A DNA stretch of 64,000 nucleotides, taken from NCBI RefSeq assembly GCF_001426565.1, contig NZ_LMFA01000026.1, forward strand, positions 343,076 through 407,075, in the 5' to 3' direction. Source of the stretch: Rhizobium sp. Root482 (GTDB lineage: Bacteria; Pseudomonadota; Alphaproteobacteria; Rhizobiales; Rhizobiaceae). The notes under the pieces were generated by a model, which was not told where the DNA came from, ran no database searches, and saw only the letters and a list, made by a program, of their open reading frames with translations. This document shows, one piece after another, positions 1 through 7,922 of this stretch. A program made the translations under genes and the position numbers. The stretch's first letter is position 1. Each line of letters begins with the position of its first letter.

Positions 1-416
1 ACCGTGAAATTGGCGAAGGTCGAGCAGCCCATATAGTGGAAGATCTTGTCCTTGCCGATGGAAAAGCGCGAGGTGCCGTCCGGCATCAGGCCTTGGCCCT
101 GGGTGGCGCGGATCGAGGTGCAGAGATTGGTCTTGCGCGACAGGCAGGAATAACATTCCCGGCATTCCGGCGTATAGAGCGGAATGACATGGTCGCCCTT
201 CTTCAGCGACGTGACGCCCGGGCCGACATCGACGACGACGCCGGCACCCTCATGGCCGAGGATGGCCGGAAAGATGCCTTCCGGATCAGCACCCGACAAA
301 GTGAATTCGTCCGTATGGCAGATGCCGGTCGCCTTCACCTCGACCAGAACCTCGCCGGCCCGCGGGCCCTCGAGCTGAACGGTCATGATAACGGCAACCG
401 CCGCGCGTACGTCCAT
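1..416 (-). CDS. Class III alcohol dehydrogenase / S-(hydroxymethyl)glutathione dehydrogenase, C-terminal part outside the window
   Basis: Zinc-dependent medium-chain dehydrogenase that oxidises the glutathione adduct of formaldehyde. The visible 138 residues carry the catalytic zinc motif ([18 protein letters not shown]) and the structural-zinc cysteines (PECRECYSC...NLC), followed by [11 protein letters not shown] and [13 protein letters not shown], all hallmarks of class III enzymes. The gene reads leftward off the window edge. Formaldehyde disposal fits the neighbouring N-methylproline demethylase, which would release formaldehyde. One oddity: after MDVRAAVAV the sequence goes straight to IMTVQLEGP, whereas remembered family members (for example E. 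coli FrmA) have about seven more residues here (an A-x-GKPLE segment). This looks like an in-frame 21-base loss. Family assignment is secure; the effect of the gap is unknown. Confidence 0.93.
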   Translation of the reverse strand, partial: MDVRAAVAVIMTVQLEGPRAGEVLVEVKATGICHTDEFTLSGADPEGIFPAILGHEGAGVVVDVGPGVTSLKKGDHVIPLYTPECRECYSCLSRKTNLCTSIRATQGQGLMPDGTSRFSIGKDKIFHYMGCSTFANFT

Positions 417-471
417 GTCTGTCTCCTTGGTCTTTCAAATATCGGGATGCGGCCGCCCGGCCGGCATCCGG

Positions 472-1077
472 TCAGTGTTTTGGCTGGTCCACCAGCAGGG
501 CCCAGAAAGCAAACAGCGGCTTTTCCCCTGAGCGCATGGTGTGCTTGATCCCCGGCGGATTATAAAAGGAGCCGCCGATTCCGGGCGAGAACCAGTCGCT
601 ATCGCCGTGCCTGAACTCGCCTTCGGACAGGACGAGATAGGTTTCCTCAGGCGAATGGTCATGGTCGGGATACCGCACGCCCGGCGCCATCAATGTCGCA
701 CCGAACCACAGATCCCTGCGATCTTCGAAGCCGCCCGGCCCGATGATCATCGTATTGGCGTGGCTCTCGGCAAAATTTTCGCTCGCCGAACCGTCATTGC
801 TCGTCCTCGGCTTCCATTCAAGCATGGGCTCGAGCGCCTTGAACCGTTCGATCAGGACATCCAGCGTCGGCTGTCCGGTCTTTGTCGCCAGAGCACCTTC
901 GAGATAGCGATCGCAGACGGGAAGGCGCCTTGCAATATCGGGACGGGCCGGCTCCGGTATCTCCAGATTTGCAGATATCTGCTTCAGCGAGCGGCGAGCG
1001 CTCTCATCCCCGGCACATTGATCGAAGGCCGTAAATGCCGCGTCGATGAAGCCCTGCAGGAGGTCGTTTCGCACCAT
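472..1077 (-). CDS. DddL-like cupin protein (dimethylsulfoniopropionate lyase family)
   Basis: A 201-residue protein with a C-terminal cupin barrel. Cupin metal-ligand candidates are visible: H139-x-H141, E145, Y147 and H179, in the order H-x-H-x3-E-x-Y ... H seen in DddL/DddQ/DddW-type DMSP lyases. The N-terminal about 100 residues are helical and resemble DddL-family proteins. Lyases of this family split DMSP into acrylate and dimethyl sulfide, but many terrestrial homologues are untested. The start at 1077 was chosen because an AGGGACT-type ribosome site precedes it; an upstream extension would only be antisense reading. It follows the N-methylproline demethylase gene on the same strand after 52 bases, so co-transcription is likely. 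The true substrate is inferred to be an onium or related compound, not shown. Confidence 0.72.
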   Translation of the reverse strand: MVRNDLLQGFIDAAFTAFDQCAGDESARRSLKQISANLEIPEPARPDIARRLPVCDRYLEGALATKTGQPTLDVLIERFKALEPMLEWKPRTSNDGSASENFAESHANTMIIGPGGFEDRRDLWFGATLMAPGVRYPDHDHSPEETYLVLSEGEFRHGDSDWFSPGIGGSFYNPPGIKHTMRSGEKPLFAFWALLVDQPKH

Positions 1078-1129
1078 GATAGTCCCTCGTTCTTGAAAAG
1101 CGGAGCGGCGGGCCAGGCCGCCGCCATCG

Positions 1130-3166
1130 TCAGAGATCCTTGGCCAGCCGCAGCGCATCATAGATCGCCGCATGGGTATTGCGCGCGGCCACGGCATCGC
1201 CGATCCGGAAGAGCTGGTAGGTGCCGGCCGGATTGCGATCCACGGTTTGCGGCGCGCCGGTAAGCAGCTCGTCATAGGAGACTTCGCCGAGATTTCTCGA
1301 TCCGGGTTTCAATTCGAAATAAAGGTCGTCCAGCGGGATGGTGCCGTGATTGACGACGATCTGATCGACCACCTGCTGCCTGGCGACGCCGCCATAGTCG
1401 CTGCCGACATGGGCGATGATCTGGTTGCCGCTCTTTTCGGCAGCATCCAGCCGATAGGTGACGGTGAAGGTCACGTCGAGCTTCTGCAGCGAGCGCATAT
1501 AGGGAACGAGGTTCATCGCCATGACTTCCGGCGCAAAGGAGCGGTCGGGGGTCATGATCTCGACCTTTGCACCGGCCTTGGCCAGGGTTTCCGCCGCCTG
1601 CAGGCCGGCATGGTCGCCGGCATCGTCGAAGACCAGTACATTGGTGCCGGGCTTCACATCACCCGAAATGATGTCCCAGGACGACACGACCAGGTCGTTG
1701 CCCCTGGACAGGACCTCCGTATGCGGCAGGCCGCCCGTCGCGATGATGACGACATCCGGTTTTTCGGCCGCGATCATATCGGCCTCGGCCCAGCTGTTGA
1801 AATGGAAGGTGACGCCGAGCTTCTGACACTGGCTCATGCGCCAGTCGATGATGCCGATCATTTCGCGCCGGCGTTCGTTCTGCGCGGTGAGCCGGATCTG
1901 GCCGCCGGGATTGTTCGCTGCCTCGAAGACCACAACCTCATGGCCGCGCTCGGCCGCGACGCGCGCCGCCTCGAGGCCGGCCGGGCCGGCACCGACGATG
2001 ACGATTTTCCTGCGCAGATCCGCCTTGGGGATGCTGTGCGGCATGGTCTCCTCGCGGCCGGTTGCCGCATTGTGGATGCAGAAGGCCATCCCGCCCTGGT
2101 AGATGCGGTCGAGACAGTAATTGGCGCCGACACAGGGACGGATATCGTCCTCGCGCTTTTCGATGATCTTGCGCAGGATATGCGGGTCGGTCATGTGGGC
2201 GCGGGTCATGCCGATCATGTCGACCTTGCCGGTCGCGATGGCATGACGTGCGGTGGCGACATCCTGGATCTTCGCCGCATGGAAGGTCGGAAATTTCGTT
2301 GCGGCGCGAACATCGCCGGCAAAATCCAGATGCGGTGCGCTCGCCATGCCCTGGATCGGAATGACGTCGGTCAGGCCGGCATCCGTGTCGATATGACCGC
2401 GAATGACATTCAGATAGTCGATCAGGCCGCTGTCCCGCAACCGCCTGGAAATCTCGATGCCTTCGGCCTTTCCGGTCCCGCCGGGAAGACATTCGTCGGC
2501 GGTGTAGCGGACGCCCAGGATGAAATCTTCGCCAACCCGCTCGCGCATCGCCCTGAACACATCGAAACAGAAGCGCATGCGGTTATCGAGAGAGCCGCCA
2601 TAGGGGCCGTCGAGTTCATTCGTCAGCGGCGAAGTGAACTGGTCGATCAGGTGACCATAGGCCTCCAGCTCGACCCCATCCATGCCACCCGCCTTCATGC
2701 GTTCCGCGGCGTCGGCAAAATCCTTGATGATGCGCTGGATATCCCAGTCTTCCAGTTTCTTCGGGAAGGCGCGATGCGAGGCTTCGCGATGGTGGGAGGG
2801 CGCGACGACCGGCAGCCAGTCCCCCTTGTCCCAGCGCGTACGGCGCCCGAGATGCGTCAGCTGGATCATGATGGCTGCGCCCTGCTCATGGACGGCGTCG
2901 GTCATTTCCCGCAGCCACGGGACGATCTCGTCCTTGTAGGCGAGCAGATTATTGAAGACCGGAGGGCTGTCTTTCGAAACGGCGGCAGAGCCGGCCGTCA
3001 TGGTCATCGCCACGCCGCCTTTGGCCCGCTCCACGGTATAGGCCCGATAGCGCTCCTTCGGCATTCCGTCATCCGGATAGGCCGGTTCGTGCGAGGTCAC
3101 GATGATGCGGTTGCGAAGTGTCAAATGCTTCAGTTTATAGGGCTGAAGCAGGGGATCGTTCGACAT
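1130..3166 (-). CDS. stcD: N-methylproline demethylase, StcD-like (OYE-family flavin/Fe-S oxidoreductase)
   Basis: A 678-residue enzyme. Residues 1 to about 360 form an old-yellow-enzyme FMN barrel; then comes a cysteine cluster near residues 345-363 and a C-terminal FAD/NAD-binding half with the dinucleotide motif VIVGAGPAGLEAARVA. Length and domain order match the trimethylamine dehydrogenase / 2,4-dienoyl-CoA reductase / N-methylproline demethylase family, and the sequence is closest to StcD of stachydrine (proline betaine) catabolism as I remember it. The iron-sulfur motif reads C-x5-C-x11-C, with Ala where related enzymes have their second Cys. It would convert N-methylproline to proline with release of formaldehyde. 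It is divergent from the TetR gene and lies upstream of the DddL-like gene. The exact N-methyl substrate is inferred. Confidence 0.82.
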   Translation of the reverse strand: MSNDPLLQPYKLKHLTLRNRIIVTSHEPAYPDDGMPKERYRAYTVERAKGGVAMTMTAGSAAVSKDSPPVFNNLLAYKDEIVPWLREMTDAVHEQGAAIMIQLTHLGRRTRWDKGDWLPVVAPSHHREASHRAFPKKLEDWDIQRIIKDFADAAERMKAGGMDGVELEAYGHLIDQFTSPLTNELDGPYGGSLDNRMRFCFDVFRAMRERVGEDFILGVRYTADECLPGGTGKAEGIEISRRLRDSGLIDYLNVIRGHIDTDAGLTDVIPIQGMASAPHLDFAGDVRAATKFPTFHAAKIQDVATARHAIATGKVDMIGMTRAHMTDPHILRKIIEKREDDIRPCVGANYCLDRIYQGGMAFCIHNAATGREETMPHSIPKADLRRKIVIVGAGPAGLEAARVAAERGHEVVVFEAANNPGGQIRLTAQNERRREMIGIIDWRMSQCQKLGVTFHFNSWAEADMIAAEKPDVVIIATGGLPHTEVLSRGNDLVVSSWDIISGDVKPGTNVLVFDDAGDHAGLQAAETLAKAGAKVEIMTPDRSFAPEVMAMNLVPYMRSLQKLDVTFTVTYRLDAAEKSGNQIIAHVGSDYGGVARQQVVDQIVVNHGTIPLDDLYFELKPGSRNLGEVSYDELLTGAPQTVDRNPAGTYQLFRIGDAVAARNTHAAIYDALRLAKDL

Positions 3167-3211
3167 GCGACTGGCTCCGGTCTGGGGATTTTCTCCGCTA
3201 GGCTAAGCGGG

Positions 3212-3274
3212 AATGTACACATATGTCAACGCTCAAAAACAGGAGAGTTTTGAGTATCGACATCGATGTACATT
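3212..3274. promoter_or_regulatory. Large imperfect inverted repeat, probable TetR operator pair
   Basis: In the divergent region between the StcD-like and TetR genes, 3212-3238 and the reverse complement of 3248-3274 agree at 21 of 27 positions, separated by 9 bases. Each arm starts with AATGTACA and ends with CTCAAAA. This is seen directly in the sequence. Placement between divergent genes suggests that the TetR protein binds here and controls both directions; that is inference. Confidence 0.6.
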
Positions 3275-3314
3275 TTTACTTGTCATCCCCGAATTGACTT
3301 GTTAGGAATTATTC

Positions 3315-3944
3315 ATGGAACAGGCGGTGATGGACAACGGCTGGCGTGGATCTCATGAAGGGTGGCTTGAGGCAGCCTATGATGCCCTGCTCGAATCCGG
3401 CGTGGATTCGGTCAAGATCCTGCCGCTGGCAAAGAGACTGAACCTTTCCCGCACCAGCTTCTACTGGTTCTTCAAGGACAGGGAAGAACTCCTGGGCGCG
3501 CTGATCACGCTCTGGCGAGAGAAGAATACCGGCAACATCGTCAAGCAGTCTGAAGCCTATGCGGAATCGCTCGCGGAGGCGATGCTGAACGTTTTCGACT
3601 GCTGGCTGAACAAGGACCTGTTCGACTCCCAGTTCGAGTTCGCGGTCCGCAGTTGGGCATTACAATCGTCGGACATTCTCGCCGAGGTTCAACTCGCGGA
3701 CCAGACACGCCTGGAAGCGCTGGGCCGGATGTTCCAGCGCTTCGGTTGCGACGAGACCGCCGCCGACGTCCGCGCGCGCACCACCTATCTGGTCCAGATC
3801 GGATATATCTCGATGCAGTCCAGCGAGGAACTCGCCATCCGCATGAAGCGGATTCCCGAATATATAGAGATCTACACCGGCCAGGCGCCGCTGCAGAGGG
3901 AGCTCGACCGCTTCTTCTCCCGGCATGGCTACAAACCCGATTGA
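3315..3944 (+). CDS. TetR/AcrR-family transcriptional regulator
   Basis: A 209-residue protein with an N-terminal TetR DNA-binding domain: helix-turn-helix about residues 35-60 (LAKRLNLSRTSFYWFFKDREELL), followed by an all-helical ligand domain. It is the first gene of a rightward set (tetR, proC-like, proX, proW, proV) and diverges from the demethylase gene. The start at 3315 has an AGGAA site seven bases upstream. The ligand is unknown; by position it probably senses a betaine or a demethylation intermediate and controls uptake and demethylation. The large inverted repeat immediately upstream is its likely target. Confidence 0.88.
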   Translation: MEQAVMDNGWRGSHEGWLEAAYDALLESGVDSVKILPLAKRLNLSRTSFYWFFKDREELLGALITLWREKNTGNIVKQSEAYAESLAEAMLNVFDCWLNKDLFDSQFEFAVRSWALQSSDILAEVQLADQTRLEALGRMFQRFGCDETAADVRARTTYLVQIGYISMQSSEELAIRMKRIPEYIEIYTGQAPLQRELDRFFSRHGYKPD

Positions 3945-3957
3945 GAGAAAGTTGGAT

Positions 3958-4752
3958 ATGGGCGGTCCTTTGAGGATTGGGATAATCGGAGGCGCCGGCT
4001 GGCTCGGCGGGGCAATTGCCGATGCCATGCTCGACGCGGGCATCGTGCAAGCCGAAAACCTGACCCTCTCCTACCGCACGCAGCGTCCGGACCGTTTGCC
4101 GAACTGCGTCTGGACAACGGACAACCAGGCCCTTGCGGATCGCTCCGACGTGATCTTTCTCTCCGTCCGCCCCGCCGACTGGCATGGCCTGGCGGTCGAT
4201 GCGGCGGGTAAACTCCTTGTCTCCGTCATGGCCGGCATTCGCCTGGATGCGCTTTGCCGGCATCACCAGACCCTTCGTGTCGTCCGTTCCTTGCCGAATG
4301 CGGCCGCCGAAGTGGGAAAATCCTACACGCCCTGGATCGCCACCGCCGACGTTACCGAGGACGACAGGGCCATCGTGCGGGCGGTCTTCGACGCCTGTGG
4401 CACGCAGGACGAGGTCCCCGGTGAAGCAGAGATCGATTATCTCACCGGCCTGTCTGGCTCCGGACCGGCATTTCCGGCACTTTTGGCCGCCGCGATGATG
4501 AAGGACGCCGTTTCGCACGGCCTTGATCCCGTCATTGCCCGGCGAGCCGTCAACACTCTCATCATGGGTGCCGGCCGCCTTTTCGAACAGCGAAACGAAT
4601 GCCCTTCCGACATTGTCGAAACATTTCTCGACTATCGCGGCACGACTGCCGCCGCGATCGAAGCAATGCGAAATGCAGGGTTTGAAGCAGCCGTCGCAAA
4701 TGGACTAGCGACCGCGTTCAAGAAATCGGTAAGTATGGGAGACGCCTCCTAA
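3958..4752 (+). CDS. Pyrroline-5-carboxylate reductase family protein (ProC-like)
   Basis: A 264-residue NAD(P)-dependent reductase. The N-terminal Rossmann motif IGIIGGAGWLGGAIADAM and the C-terminal helical dimerisation domain with LTGLSGSGPAF match ProC. ProC reduces pyrroline-5-carboxylate to proline; here the locus context (betaine demethylation and uptake) suggests action on a cyclic imino acid in the opposite, catabolic direction, or on a methylated analogue. The start at 3958 places Met just before the Rossmann strand; an alternative start at 3925 would overlap the regulator by 20 bases and has no ribosome site. It is probably a second, pathway-specific copy and not the housekeeping proC. 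Confidence 0.8.
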   Translation: MGGPLRIGIIGGAGWLGGAIADAMLDAGIVQAENLTLSYRTQRPDRLPNCVWTTDNQALADRSDVIFLSVRPADWHGLAVDAAGKLLVSVMAGIRLDALCRHHQTLRVVRSLPNAAAEVGKSYTPWIATADVTEDDRAIVRAVFDACGTQDEVPGEAEIDYLTGLSGSGPAFPALLAAAMMKDAVSHGLDPVIARRAVNTLIMGAGRLFEQRNECPSDIVETFLDYRGTTAAAIEAMRNAGFEAAVANGLATAFKKSVSMGDAS

Positions 4753-4825
4753 CGGCCGTTGGAGCGGGAATATGCGGCATCCCGCTTTGAAGCATCGCCG
4801 CAAGAAGAAAGAAGAGGGAACGAAA

Positions 4826-5827
4826 ATGAAGAAACTGCTTGCATCTACCTGCCTGATGTTCGGCGTCCTTGGCGGAGCGTCGATCGCCAGTGCGGCGGAT
4901 TGCGGTGATGTCTCGATCGCCAGCATGAACTGGCAGAGCGCCGAAGTCCTTTCGAACCTTGATAAATTCATTCTGAACGAGGGATACGGCTGCAACGCCG
5001 AGATCACCATCGGCGATACCGTTCCGACGATCACGTCGATGGCCGAAAAGGGCCAGCCCGACATCGCGCCGGAAGCCTGGATCGACCTGCTGCCGGACGT
5101 CGTCAAGAAGGGCACGGAAGAAGGCCGCATCATCCAGGTCGGCTCGCCGCTGCCTGATGGCGGCAACCAGGGCTGGTGGATTCCGAAATATACTGCGGAA
5201 GCCCATCCGGACATCAAGACGATCCCCGACCTCCTGAAGCACCCGGAGCTTTTCCCGGACGAGGAAGATTCGAGCAAGGGCGCGATCTTCAACGGCCCGC
5301 AGGGCTGGGGCGGAACGGTCGTTACCTCGCAGCTCTTCAAGGCATATGAAGGCGAGAAGGCGGGCTTCAAGCTCGTCGATACGGGTTCTGCTGCCGGTCT
5401 CGATGGTTCGATCGCCAAGGCTTACGAGCGCAAGGAAGACTTCGCCACCTATTACTGGGCCCCGACGGCGCTTCTCGGCAAATATCCGATGGTGCAGTTA
5501 AAGGCCGGCGTAGAGAATGACGCGGCCGAATGGAAGCGTTGCAATACCGTTGCCGACTGCCCCGACCCGAAGCCGAATGCCTGGCCGGTGGACACGATCG
5601 TAACGCTCGTCGCAAAGCCCTTCTCCGAGCGGGTTGGGACCGACGTGATGGACTATCTGACGAAACGTTCCTGGACGAACGAAACCGTCAACAAGCTGAT
5701 GGCATGGATGACCGACAACCAGGCCAGCGGCGAGGATGGCGCCAAGCAGTTCCTCCAGGAAAACCCTGACCTGTGGAAGCAGTGGGTTTCCCCGGAAGCC
5801 GCCACGAAGATCGAAGCGGCTCTCTGA
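4826..5827 (+). CDS. Betaine-type ABC transporter, periplasmic binding protein (ProX/OpuAC family)
   Basis: A 333-residue exported binding protein. The signal peptide covers about residues 1-23 (MKKLLAST ... ASIASA). The mature part has the layout of glycine-betaine/proline-betaine binding proteins, with several tryptophans suited to cage a quaternary ammonium group (MNWQS, GWW, YYWAPT, KQWVSP). The start at 4826 follows a GAGGGAA ribosome site and gives a proper signal peptide; the open frame extends 54 bases upstream without a signal. It is followed by proW and proV genes. Likely ligand: proline betaine or a similar onium compound, inferred from the demethylase next door. Confidence 0.88.
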   Translation: MKKLLASTCLMFGVLGGASIASAADCGDVSIASMNWQSAEVLSNLDKFILNEGYGCNAEITIGDTVPTITSMAEKGQPDIAPEAWIDLLPDVVKKGTEEGRIIQVGSPLPDGGNQGWWIPKYTAEAHPDIKTIPDLLKHPELFPDEEDSSKGAIFNGPQGWGGTVVTSQLFKAYEGEKAGFKLVDTGSAAGLDGSIAKAYERKEDFATYYWAPTALLGKYPMVQLKAGVENDAAEWKRCNTVADCPDPKPNAWPVDTIVTLVAKPFSERVGTDVMDYLTKRSWTNETVNKLMAWMTDNQASGEDGAKQFLQENPDLWKQWVSPEAATKIEAAL

Positions 5828-5848
5828 CGCTTTCGACCCGACCGTCTT

Positions 5849-5874
5849 GTGCGATGCGCGAAAGCGCATCGCAC
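5849..5874 (+). other. Stable hairpin with GAAA tetraloop between proX and proW
   Basis: Arms GTGCGATGCGC (5849-5859) and GCGCATCGCAC (5864-5874) pair perfectly over 11 bases around a GAAA tetraloop, followed by TTTCC. It sits between the binding-protein and permease genes. Such hairpins usually protect the upstream mRNA or cause partial termination, giving more binding protein than membrane components; this role is inferred. Confidence 0.6.
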
Positions 5875-5930
5875 TTTCCAAAGCCGAGCAACAAAAATAA
5901 CCGCCGGCTTTTTCTCGTAGGGGGAACAGA

Positions 5931-6818
5931 ATGGACTGGTTTTATAAATTCCCGCATATGAACGACGACGCTCTTCGCAGCCTCAAGAAGGCCATTGACG
6001 AAGGCTTTCGCGCTTTCACCCGCAGTTATGGCGATACGATCGAATTTCTCTTTTCCCCCTTGCAGCATTTCCTGATTGCTGCGGACCGGTTCATGACGCA
6101 GACGCCATGGCCCATTATCATACTCCTGATCGCCGCGATCGCATGGGCTGCAACGAGAAACCTGCGCATTGTGGGCGGCTGTTTCGTGACATTGCTGCTG
6201 ATCGGCTATTTCGACATGTGGGACGACACGATGCGAACGATCGCCATGATCTTCGTCTGCACCGTTCTCTCCATCGCGATCGGCATTCCGATCGGCATTC
6301 TCATGTCCCGTTCCAATCGCGTCCAGCGAGTGATCAATCCGATCCTCGACGTCATGCAGACGATGCCGAGCTTCGTCTACCTGATCCCCGTCGTCATGCT
6401 TCTCGGCATCGGCAAGGTGCCCGGCCTGATCGCCGTCGTCATCTATGCGATTCCTCCGATGATCCGGCTTACCGACCTCGGCATCCGCCTCGTCGACCGG
6501 GACGTTCTTGAAGCTGCCGATGCATTCGGCGCGTCTGGCAAGCAGAAGCTCTTCAAGGTGCAGTTGCCGCTCGCCCTTCCCACCATCATGGCCGGGATCA
6601 ACCAGACGATCATGATGGCGCTCGCCATGGTCGTGATCGCCTCGATGATCGGCGTGCAGGGGCTGGGCCAGCCGGTACTCAAGGCAATCGCCAACCAGTA
6701 TTTCACGCTCGGCATGTTCAACGGCCTTGCCATCGTCGGCATCGCCATCATCTTCGACCGGGTCAGCCAGGCTTATGGCAAACGGCTCCAGAAGCATCGG
6801 GAGATCGTCCATGGCTGA
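5931..6818 (+). CDS. Betaine-type ABC transporter, permease (ProW family)
   Basis: A 295-residue membrane protein with about six transmembrane segments. The EAA loop that contacts the ATPase is visible near residues 188-215 (EAADAFGASGKQKLFKVQLPLA), as in ProW/OpuAB. A GGGGGAACAG ribosome site precedes the start. It overlaps the ATPase gene by 8 bases (ATGGCTGA), indicating translational coupling. It forms the inner-membrane channel of the importer with its neighbours. Confidence 0.93.
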   Translation: MDWFYKFPHMNDDALRSLKKAIDEGFRAFTRSYGDTIEFLFSPLQHFLIAADRFMTQTPWPIIILLIAAIAWAATRNLRIVGGCFVTLLLIGYFDMWDDTMRTIAMIFVCTVLSIAIGIPIGILMSRSNRVQRVINPILDVMQTMPSFVYLIPVVMLLGIGKVPGLIAVVIYAIPPMIRLTDLGIRLVDRDVLEAADAFGASGKQKLFKVQLPLALPTIMAGINQTIMMALAMVVIASMIGVQGLGQPVLKAIANQYFTLGMFNGLAIVGIAIIFDRVSQAYGKRLQKHREIVHG

Positions 6819-7890
6819 GCATGCATTCGGCGGCATCAAGATCCGCGAACTCTACAAGATCTTCGGCCCCAACGCCGCGGCACACATCGAATCCGTCAAG
6901 AACGGACTGACCAAGACGGAGCTGAACGAGAAACACGGCCATGTTCTCGGGCTGCGGGATATCAATATCGAAATCCCCTCGGGTCGCATCCAGGTGATCA
7001 TGGGGCTTTCCGGCTCCGGCAAGTCCACGCTTATCCGACATATCAATCGCCTGATCGATCCGACGTCCGGCGAAGTCCTTGTCGACGGCGTGGATGTGGT
7101 GAAGATGTCGGAGACGGATCTTCGCGAATTCCGGCGCCAGCAGACGGCGATGGTGTTCCAGAAATTCGCTCTTCTTCCCCATCGCAACGTCCTCGACAAC
7201 ACGGTCTTCGGCCTCGAGGTGCAAGGCTTGCCGCAGTCGGTCCGCGCCGATACCGCGATGAGGTGGCTGGAGCAGGTCGGCCTCAAGGGCTTCGAACAGA
7301 AATATCCCAATCAGTTGTCGGGCGGCATGCAACAGCGTGTCGGCCTTGCACGGGCGCTGGCCAATGATGCGCCCGTTCTCCTGATGGACGAGGCCTATTC
7401 GGCGCTCGATCCGCTAATCCGCTCAGACATGCAGACGATTCTTCTGGACCTCCAGAAGGAAATCAAGAAGACCATCGTCTTCATCACCCATGACCTGGAC
7501 GAGGCGTTGCGGTTGGGAGACCAGATCGCCATCCTGCGCGACGGCGAGGTCATCCAGCAGGGCACCAGCCAGGACATCGTCCTGCGCCCTGCGGATGATT
7601 ATGTGGCGAATTTCGTGAAGGATGTGAACCGCGGCCGCGTCGTGCATGTCGAGGCCGTCATGCAGCCACTGGCTGGCCACGCCGCTCCATCAGGGCCGAC
7701 GATTGCTGCCGGAACCACGATCGAGGAAGCCGTCCGCTTGCTCGTTTCCGGGCCTGAGAAGGACGTGACCGTCGTTGATCCTACCGGCAAGCCGCTCGGC
7801 GTGGTGACGCTCCGTCAGCTTGCGGGCGCAATCGTGAGCGCTCACGGCACCACCTCTCCTTCGGCCGCAGCGCCGGCCATGGCGGGCTAG
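6811..7890 (+). CDS. Betaine-type ABC transporter, ATP-binding protein (ProV family)
   Basis: A 359-residue ATPase. Walker A (GLSGSGKST, residues 65-73), signature LSGGMQQR and Walker B (VLLMDEAYSALDP) are intact, and the family-specific N-terminal extension before Walker A is present. The C-terminus holds one recognisable CBS-like unit (DVTVVDPTGKPLGVVTLRQL); many ProV proteins have a CBS pair, which acts as an osmotic or ionic-strength sensor, so regulation may be reduced here. It is the last gene of the transporter operon. Confidence 0.93.
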   Translation: MAEHAFGGIKIRELYKIFGPNAAAHIESVKNGLTKTELNEKHGHVLGLRDINIEIPSGRIQVIMGLSGSGKSTLIRHINRLIDPTSGEVLVDGVDVVKMSETDLREFRRQQTAMVFQKFALLPHRNVLDNTVFGLEVQGLPQSVRADTAMRWLEQVGLKGFEQKYPNQLSGGMQQRVGLARALANDAPVLLMDEAYSALDPLIRSDMQTILLDLQKEIKKTIVFITHDLDEALRLGDQIAILRDGEVIQQGTSQDIVLRPADDYVANFVKDVNRGRVVHVEAVMQPLAGHAAPSGPTIAAGTTIEEAVRLLVSGPEKDVTVVDPTGKPLGVVTLRQLAGAIVSAHGTTSPSAAAPAMAG

Positions 7891-7922
7891 CGAGGGGCAT
7901 CGGAAAGATCAAGCCTGACAGG

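Noticed and set aside
1172..3253. Very long open frame on the plus strand opposite the demethylase gene
   Set aside because: Its translation has no family features, while the minus strand encodes a clear StcD-like enzyme. Long antisense frames are expected in GC-rich DNA.
3925..3957. Upstream start for the ProC-like gene overlapping the TetR gene
   Set aside because: No ribosome site, and it adds residues not expected before the Rossmann strand.
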